This document shows positions 1 through 6,269 of a stretch of 8,506 bases of DNA, one piece after another. The translations under genes and the position numbers were made by a program. Source of the stretch: Alphaproteobacteria bacterium UBA6189 (lineage in GTDB: Bacteria > Pseudomonadota > Alphaproteobacteria > Rickettsiales > UBA3002); NCBI GenBank assembly GCA_002422745.1, contig DITH01000061.1:2760-11265 (forward strand), read 5' to 3'. The notes under the pieces are model-generated. The model had not been told where the DNA came from. It did not search any database and saw only the letters and a list, made by a program, of their open reading frames with translations. Numbering within the stretch: position 1 is the first letter of the stretch; every line of letters begins with the position of its first letter.

Positions 1-1
1 C

Positions 2-1726
<1,725 letters not shown>

Positions 1727-1895
1727 TCCACAGCATTATTACCGATTTCTAATTATGATTCTGCGCAGCGCTTAGCTATGATTAGGCGTAAGTGATATTC
1801 GCAATGTTCGTATATGGAGAAAGTGCCGGATTCGGCCAAAGATGGCTTGAGAAAAGGTACAGCCAACCCTTAGCAAAAACTTATGGTGGTGCGGT

Positions 1896-1919
1896 GGTTT
1901 ATATCGACTTTATATAACC
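1896..1919. promoter_or_regulatory. Candidate operator: TTTATAT direct repeat and imperfect dyad
   Basis: TTTATAT is repeated with an 11-base period (1898-1904, 1909-1915). The ends, GGTT at 1896-1899 and AACC at 1916-1919, are complementary, so the element is also an imperfect inverted repeat. It lies about 70 bases upstream of the ArsR-type start codon. ArsR-family repressors typically bind AT-rich dyads of this size near their own promoter. The assignment is by position and symmetry only. Confidence 0.3.
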
Positions 1920-1975
1920 TGCCGGTCGAAGTCGTATAGCCTCTTTACTTCGTTAACACCAATATGTTGAGCAAT

Positions 1976-1982
1976 AGGAGGA
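1976..1982 (+). promoter_or_regulatory. Strong Shine-Dalgarno AGGAGGA setting the ArsR-type start
   Basis: AGGAGGA ends four bases before the ATG at 1987 and is a near-perfect match to the 16S rRNA 3' end. It supports the upstream start, although an in-frame ATG at 2077 has its own weaker GGGAG (2067-2071). Confidence 0.7.
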
Positions 1983-1986
1983 CCCC

Positions 1987-2406
1987 ATGCAACTAGCAAA
2001 TCTTTCACTTGCAAAACCGGGCGGAGAGGGTAGTGCTCACGCCTTAACAAATATGACTAACGAGACGGGAGCAATCATGTTCAAAGACAATCAACAGCTG
2101 AAAAAATCGTCACAGATTTTAAAAGTGCTGGGTAATTTCTATCGCCTGCAAATTGTAACGTTGCTGCTCAACGGCGAGAAGAACGTCTCCGAACTTAACC
2201 AGAGCGTAAAAGTGAGCCAACCGGCCCTTTCGCAGCATTTATCGAAGCTGCGTCGCGAAGGTGTACTCGGGGCGCGCCGCGAACAACGGCAGATTTTTTA
2301 TTACATCAACAATCCGCACGTTATCCGCGTACTTGGCGTTGTCAGTGAGATGACCGCCGGTAACGACAATAACGCTACCTCGGGCAAAAAAGCGGCCAAG
2401 GCGTAG
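1987..2406 (+). CDS. ArsR-family winged-helix repressor without cysteines
   Basis: A DNA-binding transcriptional regulator of the ArsR/SmtB fold. The 139-residue product has the family core from about residue 40: a dimerisation helix, LKVLGNFYRLQIVTLLL (46-62), then NVSELNQSVKVSQPALSQHL with the recognition helix at about 77-91, and the beta wing at about 93-107 (LGARREQRQIFYY). There is no cysteine anywhere, so it cannot be a dithiol sensor of the SqrR/BigR type or a Cys-based metal sensor; the ligand is unknown. The first 30 residues and the Lys/Ala-rich C-terminus are extensions outside the fold. The start at 1987 is favoured by AGGAGGA. An internal ATG at 2077 (MFKDNQQ), with GGGAG five bases upstream, would give a 109-residue protein of more usual family length. 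The gene stands alone, with a terminator downstream and no same-strand partner, so its target is not revealed by context. Autoregulation through the repeats upstream is plausible. Confidence 0.9.
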   Translation: MQLANLSLAKPGGEGSAHALTNMTNETGAIMFKDNQQLKKSSQILKVLGNFYRLQIVTLLLNGEKNVSELNQSVKVSQPALSQHLSKLRREGVLGARREQRQIFYYINNPHVIRVLGVVSEMTAGNDNNATSGKKAAKA

Positions 2407-2436
2407 CGGTTCGTAAAACCACGGATCGAGATACAG

Positions 2437-2468
2437 AAAACCCCGGGCCAATCCCCCGGGGTTTTTTT
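2437..2468 (+). terminator. Rho-independent terminator, probably bidirectional
   Basis: CCCCGGG (2441-2447) pairs with CCCGGGG (2455-2461) across a seven-base loop, flanked by AAAA on the left and seven T on the right (2462-2468). It ends the ArsR-type transcript 30 bases after its stop. On the opposite strand the same hairpin is followed by TTTT, and the convergent gene at 2489-2818 ends just beyond it, so it probably serves both directions, more weakly for the - strand. Confidence 0.92.
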
Positions 2469-2488
2469 ATGGGTCAGCCTAATCCTGG

Positions 2489-2818
2489 CTAGCGACGACG
2501 GCCTTGGTCTTTGCTTTTGTCGGTGACACTGGCAAGGTAAGCATCCTTACCGCGTGTCATGACCTGCTCGGCCAGCATACGTAGTAGCTTAGCAAGCTTA
2601 CGGCGACCGGCCGGGGTGGAGAGATCGATATTGTCCAACTCGTCGATATCAAGCTGCTCAAGGCCCATTTTGAGCTTGTATTCCTGCGGGCTGGCAATGA
2701 TTTCTTCGGCCAGCGCATACAGGTAGTCGGCCAGCGCCTGCGGCGACATTTTGTCGATCTCGTCGAAAAACGGATTTTGCTCGTTAGTGGACGATGGTTT
2801 GCGCGGTGGTGTCGCCAT
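2489..2818 (-). CDS. Unrecognised 109-residue protein
   Basis: I do not recognise the family. The product is soluble, with no signal peptide, membrane segment or cysteine. A flexible Pro/Ser/Thr-rich start (residues 1-16) leads into a mostly helical body (about 17-95) with acidic clusters (DIDELDNIDL at 56-65) and a LAKLLRMLAEQVM helix. The C-terminus is basic (KSKDQGRRR). The start is well supported: on the coding strand GAGAGGAG lies five bases before the ATG. The first 35 bases overlap the end of the upstream gene (2784-3155) in another frame, which suggests coupled translation. It is the last gene of the - strand group, and the terminator at 2437-2468 lies just downstream. The mix of negative core and positive tail would fit a nucleic-acid or protein adaptor, but that is a guess. 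Confidence 0.72.
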   Translation of the reverse strand: MATPPRKPSSTNEQNPFFDEIDKMSPQALADYLYALAEEIIASPQEYKLKMGLEQLDIDELDNIDLSTPAGRRKLAKLLRMLAEQVMTRGKDAYLASVTDKSKDQGRRR

Positions 2819-3155
2819 GCGGCTCCTCTCCCGATGCTCTGGCTTCCATGGCGAGGGCCATTTGCTCCTCGAATTTGGCGAAGCCGAGGAAAGCCACCCC
2901 GGCTTGCAAATTATCCATCGAGTCCTGGCTTAAATTTTCATTCACCCATTTGACACGGTTAGAGGGGCGGTCGGCGGCGATGTAGGCGAAGTAATTAAAG
3001 TATTTATTGCCCGGGAAATCGAACTTCAGCTTTTTGTTGGCGACATCGATGGTGAAGGAGCCGATAAGCGTACCGTTCTTGAACACGTGGGTCGTGTTCT
3101 CTTTTTCTTCGATGTTAATGCCAAATTGTTCGTAACGGGGCCTGTCCATGCGCAT
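2784..3155 (-). CDS. Unrecognised 123-residue protein overlapping the next gene
   Basis: I do not recognise the family. The N-terminal half looks like a small beta-rich domain (residues about 10-65, with TTHVFKNGTLIGSFTIDV and KKLKFDFPGNKYFNYFAYI). The C-terminal half is helical (about 70-110: NENLSQDSMDNLQAGVAFLG, then FEEQMALAMEARA). There is no membrane segment, signal peptide or cysteine. There is no Shine-Dalgarno before the ATG at 3155. A second in-frame ATG at 3149 lies seven bases beyond a candidate -10 (TACATA) and could start a leaderless message, giving MDRPRYEQFG. The 3' end overlaps the start of the 2489-2818 gene by 35 bases, so the two proteins are likely made from one mRNA and may work together. 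Confidence 0.7.
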   Translation of the reverse strand: MRMDRPRYEQFGINIEEKENTTHVFKNGTLIGSFTIDVANKKLKFDFPGNKYFNYFAYIAADRPSNRVKWVNENLSQDSMDNLQAGVAFLGFAKFEEQMALAMEARASGEEPHGDTTAQTIVH

Positions 3156-3156
3156 T

Positions 3157-3184
3157 TATGTAGCATGGGCATAATTGAAATCAA
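3157..3184 (-). promoter_or_regulatory. Candidate promoter for the 2784-3155 gene
   Basis: On the - strand, TTGATT (3184-3179) and TACATA (3162-3157) are separated by 16 bases. The expected transcript start falls at about 3150-3149, on the second in-frame ATG of the gene. Each box matches the sigma-70 consensus at four of six positions, so the call is modest. Confidence 0.35.
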
Positions 3185-3192
3185 AGGCGGAT

Positions 3193-3537
3193 TTAGCGTC
3201 CGAGGCGGGTGGCGGTAAGAATTATCTCGCCGAACTTGGGAGAGAAGAGTTTTGACAACACCATACGTTTTACCGACGATTCGAAATTACGTAAATTTTC
3301 GCCCATCAGCTGGGTGTTGACGGTAATGGCCGATAGGCCGCCATCGGCGAACGGGTTGGTGCATAGGGCAAACCCTTCACCGGTCGTTTGAATATAATCG
3401 TGCGGATTGAAAGCAAGCATTTCGTGATCGGGTGCGAAGTGGTTGTCGTTGTTGTTGTCGTGCTGCGTCATGGGTAACTGCATAGCACTACCATACCAAA
3501 TCCGGCAAGCCTGTGTGTGACAGTTTGGTGAATTCAT
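3193..3537 (-). CDS. Unrecognised 114-residue protein with uncertain start
   Basis: I do not recognise the family. The N-terminus is polar and Asn/His/Asp-rich (TQHDNNNDNHFAPDH at about 24-38). It is followed by a compact part with DYIQTTGEGFALCTNPFADG and a basic C-terminal portion (SSVKRMVLSKLFSPKFGEII). There is no signal peptide or membrane segment. No start has a good ribosome site: the ATG at 3537 has only a weak GAGCGG, and in-frame ATGs at 3483, 3471 and 3420 have none. A start at 3471 (MTQHDNNN) is attractive because the preceding 22 residues look unstructured and lack a plausible domain. The gene lies downstream of the terminator at 3579-3607, so it needs its own promoter, which I could not identify firmly. 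It precedes the 2784-3155 gene by 37 bases on the same strand. Confidence 0.6.
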   Translation of the reverse strand: MNSPNCHTQACRIWYGSAMQLPMTQHDNNNDNHFAPDHEMLAFNPHDYIQTTGEGFALCTNPFADGGLSAITVNTQLMGENLRNFESSVKRMVLSKLFSPKFGEIILTATRLGR

Positions 3538-3578
3538 GATTGCCGCTCAAGCGCCGCGCAGGCTTTCCGCCGGGCACA

Positions 3579-3607
3579 TAAAAATACCCCCGCACGAGGC
3601 GGGGGTA
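3579..3607 (-). terminator. Rho-independent terminator of the oxyR-side transcript
   Basis: TACCCCCGC (3585-3593) pairs perfectly with GCGGGGGTA (3599-3607) over a five-base loop. Read on the - strand, the stem is followed by a T-rich run (TATTTTTAT). It lies 106 bases beyond the stop of the 3713-4129 gene and before the 3193-3537 gene, so it separates two - strand transcription units. Confidence 0.85.
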
Positions 3608-3659
3608 AGCGGCGAGACATACAAATCAAATCATTCCGCAACCACCATTAACAGCTTGT

Positions 3660-3693
3660 CCCCCTTTGATGAATTGCAGTTTCTGCAAGGGGG
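3660..3693 (-). other. Stem-loop in the 3' untranslated region of the 3713-4129 gene
   Basis: CCCCCTT (3660-3666) and AAGGGGG (3687-3693) form an outer stem, and GCAG-TTT-CTGC (3676-3686) an inner hairpin. No T-run follows on either strand, so it is not a terminator by itself. It sits between the stop codon and the terminator at 3579-3607 and could protect the mRNA 3' end or form part of a small RNA released from it. Confidence 0.4.
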
Positions 3694-3712
3694 GGTGGCA
3701 AATACGCTGTGG

Positions 3713-4129
3713 CTAGCTGGCGCGGTCGCCGCGGCCAAGTTGCACCCCGAGCTCGGCGGTTTGTTGGGCTCGGCTGAGACGGAATTGCTGGTCCATCGCC
3801 TGGGAGCGGCTGCTTTCCGCGGTGCGGGTGCTGGTGCGTGGGCGGCTGACGGCATAGTTAATGACACTACCCAGCATGTTGGTGAAGCTGCTGGTGCTGA
3901 ACAGGGTGCTGGCATTGAACCCCCCGCTGGCCGAACTGGCGCCACCGCCGCCCCCGCCGCTTACGGCGGGTAATTGCTGCTGCAGGGTAGCTTGCAGTTG
4001 CTTGCTTAGATCGGCCGTGAAGTCGCTGGCCATTCGCTTGAGTAGCTTTTCGCCTTCGCGTTCGAGCTCCCGCAGAAGCTGGTCGCGTAATTTACTGGTG
4101 GTGCGTGTGCGGCGGAAGTAACGGGGCAT
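3713..4129 (-). CDS. Unrecognised 138-residue protein with Gly-rich linker
   Basis: I do not recognise the family. Three parts are visible: a basic start (MPRYFRRTRT) leading into a long charged helix, possibly a coiled coil (residues about 12-54, with LRDQLLRELEREGEKLLKR and Gln-rich LSKQLQATLQQQL); a flexible linker with six consecutive glycines (58-63) and Ser/Ala; and a C-terminal part with a short hydrophobic stretch (TNMLGSVINYAV, about 83-94) and a basic/Gln-rich tail. The linker and short hydrophobic patch recall structural or assembly proteins, but I cannot name a homologue. The start is supported by AAGGA five bases before the ATG; that site lies in the 3' arm of a hairpin (4135-4158). 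The gene follows the 259-codon gene after 55 bases and probably shares the oxyR transcript. An overlapping + strand frame (3536-3973) is judged a shadow. Confidence 0.75.
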   Translation of the reverse strand: MPRYFRRTRTTSKLRDQLLRELEREGEKLLKRMASDFTADLSKQLQATLQQQLPAVSGGGGGGASSASGGFNASTLFSTSSFTNMLGSVINYAVSRPRTSTRTAESSRSQAMDQQFRLSRAQQTAELGVQLGRGDRAS

Positions 4130-4134
4130 AACAT

Positions 4135-4158
4135 CCTTTCTGTGAGACTTCAGAAAGG
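4135..4158 (-). promoter_or_regulatory. Hairpin sequestering the ribosome site of the 3713-4129 gene
   Basis: On the coding (-) strand CCTTTCTG pairs perfectly with CAGAAAGG over an eight-base loop. The second arm contains the AAGG of the Shine-Dalgarno, five bases before the ATG at 4129. When folded it should block initiation; ribosomes finishing the upstream gene at 4185, or an RNA or protein partner, could open it. Confidence 0.6.
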
Positions 4159-4184
4159 CATGAAAAAGCGCGCCCGGGAAGGGG

Positions 4185-4964
4185 TCAGCTATCGGATGGG
4201 CTATCCGGCTGCGGTGGAATCTCCGGCCGCTTGGCGTTGCTGCGGCGCTTGCGCAGTTTGCCCAGCGCCACCATCGAGGTGAAATACCCTTGCGGATCGG
4301 TGTTCGCAGCCGCAGTTTCGGCCGTGCCGGGCGGCTGCTTGCTGCTAGGCCTGGTGATTTTCTGGTTGTCGCGCCAGCAGATGATATAGCCGCCCGCAGG
4401 ATGGGTTTTAAGTTCGAGAGCGATTTTATGGGTTGGCCGTGCGCCCGCTTCGCGTTTCTCGTAAATGATAATAAACAATTTACCCTGGCCGGGAATCGAC
4501 ACTTCGGGGAATTCCGTATGCAACAGTTCCAGCTCGGCCGTGGCTTCTTCCAGGGTAGCGTAACGTTTCTGTTTTTTCACTGCGCGCATCACCGGGTGCC
4601 CCCAGTTCGGATGCCGCGCCTTGGGCCGTTTTTTCTGCGGATGGCTGGCCAGCGGGCGCAGAACTTTACTGGCGGAAATTGTGAACAGCCCTTTATCGGT
4701 AGTCGTGACGGTCAGCTCGGCATAATGGCCGCTAAAGCCCTGATCGGCTTCGGTGGGCGTGACTTCGTACCCTTTAATCCAGAGTAGGATGCGCGGATGG
4801 TCGGGCGGGCTTTCGGGCTGGTCTTTGGCCAACACGAAATGCTGGCGAACCTGAGCCAACCGTTCGGCTGCTTTGGCGTGGGTGGGATAACGGTATAATG
4901 CATGCACGACCGCCTCGATGGTGGGGTGCAGAATCGTAGCGTATTTCCGCTGTTTGGAACTCAT
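4185..4964 (-). CDS. Unrecognised 259-residue protein downstream of oxyR
   Basis: I do not recognise the family. The product is soluble and basic overall, with no signal peptide or membrane segment. An N-terminal helical part (residues about 8-48, HPTIEAVVHALYRY to QVRQHFVLAKD) is followed by a beta-rich central part (about 58-110: ILLWIKGYEVTPTEADQGF, YAELTVTTTDKGLFTISAS). A second mixed domain follows (about 133-205), including YATLEEATAELELLHTEF and GKLFIIIYEKRE, which looks like an alpha/beta fold. The tail is basic and Pro-rich (LRKRRSNAKRPEIPPQP). The start lies 12 bases after the oxyR stop, without a strong Shine-Dalgarno, so expression is probably coupled to oxyR by reading through. 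That makes a role in the peroxide response possible but unproven; it could simply be a passenger. Confidence 0.78.
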   Translation of the reverse strand: MSSKQRKYATILHPTIEAVVHALYRYPTHAKAAERLAQVRQHFVLAKDQPESPPDHPRILLWIKGYEVTPTEADQGFSGHYAELTVTTTDKGLFTISASKVLRPLASHPQKKRPKARHPNWGHPVMRAVKKQKRYATLEEATAELELLHTEFPEVSIPGQGKLFIIIYEKREAGARPTHKIALELKTHPAGGYIICWRDNQKITRPSSKQPPGTAETAAANTDPQGYFTSMVALGKLRKRRSNAKRPEIPPQPDSPSDS

Positions 4965-4976
4965 ATCAGCATCATG

Positions 4977-5897
4977 CTAAATTGTGCTGGCCGAGGCAAG
5001 GGGCTTAATGCCCGGCTGCGTGCGCAGTGCCTGGCGGATGGTGCGCGCGATGGCGGTAAACAAGCTGCGCCGCGCGGTGGATGAGCGAAACACCAGCGCG
5101 ATGAGGCGTTCCGGCCCCTGGCCGCGGAAGGGCAGGTAAGCGATCTGGGGGGTGTCGTCAGTAATGGCGAGGGCGGGCATAAGCGTAACCCCGGCATCGG
5201 CGGCGACCATGTGGCGCAAGGTTTCCAGCGAGGTGGCGCGGTAGGATTGCGATTCGCCGATGCCAATACGGGTGCAGAATTCCAGTGACTGATCGCGCAG
5301 GCAATGGCCTTCATCGAGCAGCAATAGTTCCTCGCCCTTGACTTCCTCCAGCCGGACGGATTTGCGCGTGGCAAGGCGTGATTGGCGTGACACGGCCAGG
5401 GTAAACGCTTCGGAAAAGAGCGGAAAGGCGTCGAGCCGCGCATCGGTCACGGGCAAGGCGATGAGGGCGGCATCGAGCCCGCCATCGAGCAGGTGCTGCA
5501 ATAATTGCTCGGTTTTATCCTCCACCAACTGGAATTGCGCGTGGGGAAGCTCCTGATGCAGTGGCTGCATAATCAGCGGTAGAATATAGGGGGCGAGGGT
5601 AGGAAAGGCCCCGAATCGCACGATGCCCGCAAGCGGGTTTTGCAAGGCGGCGGCCTTTTCCTTCAGCTGCCGGTGTGCCTTGAGAATGTTTTTCACCTCC
5701 GCCAGCAAGGTCACGCCGGCATCGGTGAGCAATACCTGGCGGGAATCGCGCTCGAACAGCTTTAGGCCGAGTTCCTCCTCCAGCTTTTTGATCTGGATAC
5801 TGAGGGTGGACTGGCTGACATGGCAGGCCCGTGCCGCCGCGCCGAAATGGCGGGTACGGGCGAGGGCATCGGCATATTCGAGGTCACGTAGGTTCAT
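4977..5897 (-). CDS. oxyR: OxyR, peroxide-sensing LysR-type regulator
   Basis: OxyR is a cytoplasmic tetrameric activator/repressor oxidised directly by H2O2. The 306-residue protein begins MNLRDLEYADALARTRHFG, the typical OxyR N-terminus, with a LysR winged helix-turn-helix (residues about 1-60; AARACHVSQSTLSIQIKKLE contains the recognition helix) and a linker helix (to about 88). The two-lobed sensor domain follows. The redox pair falls at Cys199 (EGHCLRDQ) and Cys208 (LEFC), identical to E. coli numbering, so the disulfide switch is intact. Length and start match the family. No Shine-Dalgarno precedes the ATG; a candidate promoter places the transcript start at the ATG itself. The gene is divergent from the DUF2061-ahpC-ahpD group, its classic regulatory target, and is followed after 12 bases by an unknown gene on the same strand. 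Cysteines outside the pair are few (Cys25 in the DNA-binding domain). Confidence 0.97.
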   Translation of the reverse strand: MNLRDLEYADALARTRHFGAAARACHVSQSTLSIQIKKLEEELGLKLFERDSRQVLLTDAGVTLLAEVKNILKAHRQLKEKAAALQNPLAGIVRFGAFPTLAPYILPLIMQPLHQELPHAQFQLVEDKTEQLLQHLLDGGLDAALIALPVTDARLDAFPLFSEAFTLAVSRQSRLATRKSVRLEEVKGEELLLLDEGHCLRDQSLEFCTRIGIGESQSYRATSLETLRHMVAADAGVTLMPALAITDDTPQIAYLPFRGQGPERLIALVFRSSTARRSLFTAIARTIRQALRTQPGIKPLASASTI

Positions 5898-5898
5898 A

Positions 5899-5915
5899 GA
5901 TTGATTGTATCAATC
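5899..5915. promoter_or_regulatory. LysR-type dyad in the oxyR control region
   Basis: GATTGA (5899-5904) and TCAATC (5910-5915) form a perfect inverted repeat around TTGTA and contain the T-N11-A pattern of LysR-type regulators (TTGATTGTATCAA). It starts two bases upstream of the oxyR ATG and covers the candidate oxyR -10. A partial match to the E. coli OxyR half-site (ATAG...TAT, 5896-5910) overlaps it. Probable OxyR autoregulatory site. Confidence 0.55.
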
Positions 5916-5931
5916 GCTATCATAAAGACAA
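5904..5931 (-). promoter_or_regulatory. Candidate oxyR promoter with leaderless start
   Basis: On the - strand TTGTCT (5931-5926) and TACAAT (5909-5904) are 16 bases apart. TACAAT matches the -10 consensus at five of six positions. Only six bases (CAATCT) separate it from the oxyR ATG, so the expected +1 is the A of the start codon. Confidence 0.5.
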
Positions 5932-5947
5932 TCAATTTTATCAATCG
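5908..5947. repeat. TATCAATCG repeated 31 bases apart
   Basis: TATCAATCG occurs at 5908-5916 and 5939-5947, start to start 31 bases (about three helical turns), with a further ATCAAT at 5931-5936. The first copy is part of the dyad at 5899-5915. The spacing would place both on one face of the DNA, as OxyR tetramers prefer. The second copy lies on the ahpC side, about 40 bases upstream of the DUF2061 start. Confidence 0.4.
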
Positions 5948-5987
5948 TGTGCAGTGCGGTAGGGTTAGTTGTAACAAAGGAGTATCC

Positions 5988-6209
5988 ATGCGCCGCATTG
6001 CTAAAACCAGCACCTATTGCATTCTGCATATCGTGGTGGCTACGCTGGTGGCGTATGCGCTGAGCGGCAACTGGAAAGTGGCGCTTGGCATCGGGCTTAT
6101 CGAGCCGCTGGTGCAGACATGCGTATTCTACATGCATGAAAGCGCCTGGGAATCCAGAAGTTTTCGCGAACGTGTCGCCTATGCTGTGCGGCAGGTTCGG
6201 GTGTTCTAA
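5988..6209 (+). CDS. DUF2061 small membrane protein
   Basis: A 73-residue inner-membrane protein matching the DUF2061 pattern as I know it: a KT.TY start, a first membrane segment (residues about 8-26, ILHIVVATLVAYALSG), a short GNWK turn, a second segment (about 30-48, ALGIGLIEPLVQTCVFYM) and the characteristic HE..WE motif just after it (HESAWES). The C-terminus is basic (FRERVAYAVRQVRVF). The biochemical role of this family is not established. The ATG at 5988 has AAAGGAG seven bases upstream, so I prefer it over an upstream TTG in the same frame at 5901, which would lie inside the oxyR promoter. It is the first gene after the OxyR control region and precedes ahpC by 60 bases with no terminator between, so it is likely part of the same peroxide-induced transcript. 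Confidence 0.85.
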   Translation: MRRIAKTSTYCILHIVVATLVAYALSGNWKVALGIGLIEPLVQTCVFYMHESAWESRSFRERVAYAVRQVRVF

Positions 6210-6269
6210 CCATGATACAGCATCACACAAAACTTAAACAAACCTTATTGCAACCACGTAGGAGTCCCC

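Larger units (their letters stand above)
1727..1986. other. AT-rich intergenic region upstream of the ArsR-type gene
   Basis: These 260 bases hold no supported gene. The heptamer TATGATT occurs twice (1754-1760 and 1777-1783), 23 bases apart. TTTATAT occurs twice (1898-1904 and 1909-1915), 11 bases apart, and the second copy lies within an imperfect inverted repeat bounded by GGTT and AACC (1896-1919). Repeats spaced about one or two helical turns apart are what a dimeric regulator could use, so the ArsR-type protein encoded next is the obvious candidate binder; this is inference. I could not find a clear -35/-10 pair. No lon terminator with a T-run is visible, so lon transcripts may run into this region. 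Confidence 0.5.

Noticed and set aside
1814..1873. 19-codon open frame in the lon-arsR gap (MEKVPDSAKDG...)
   Set aside because: No ribosome site and too short to support without conservation.
3631..3945. 104-codon - strand frame overlapping the 138-codon gene, considered as a frameshifted continuation
   Set aside because: Its product is Pro/Ala/Ser-rich noise and the 138-codon gene ends normally; nothing shows a frameshift site.
3536..3973. 145-codon + strand frame opposite the 138-codon gene
   Set aside because: Low-complexity Ala/Gly-rich product without a ribosome site, crossing a strong hairpin; the - strand frame has AAGGA and a helical, protein-like sequence.
4290..4787. 165-codon + strand frame opposite the 259-codon gene
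   Set aside because: No ribosome site or domain; the longer - strand frame fits the operon spacing behind oxyR.
2489..4964. Possible phage remnant or defence island made of the small unknown genes
   Set aside because: No integrase, capsid, terminase, nuclease, toxin-antitoxin or transposase motif is visible, and no flanking direct repeats or attachment site were found.
5901..5987. Upstream TTG start extending the DUF2061 gene to 102 codons
   Set aside because: It would begin inside the oxyR promoter dyad; the ATG at 5988 has AAAGGAG and gives the usual family length.
6213..6225. TGAT-N5-ATCA dyad (T-N11-A) between the DUF2061 gene and ahpC as a second OxyR site
   Set aside because: A four-base dyad of this kind is expected dozens of times by chance in 8.5 kb, and no promoter boxes accompany it.
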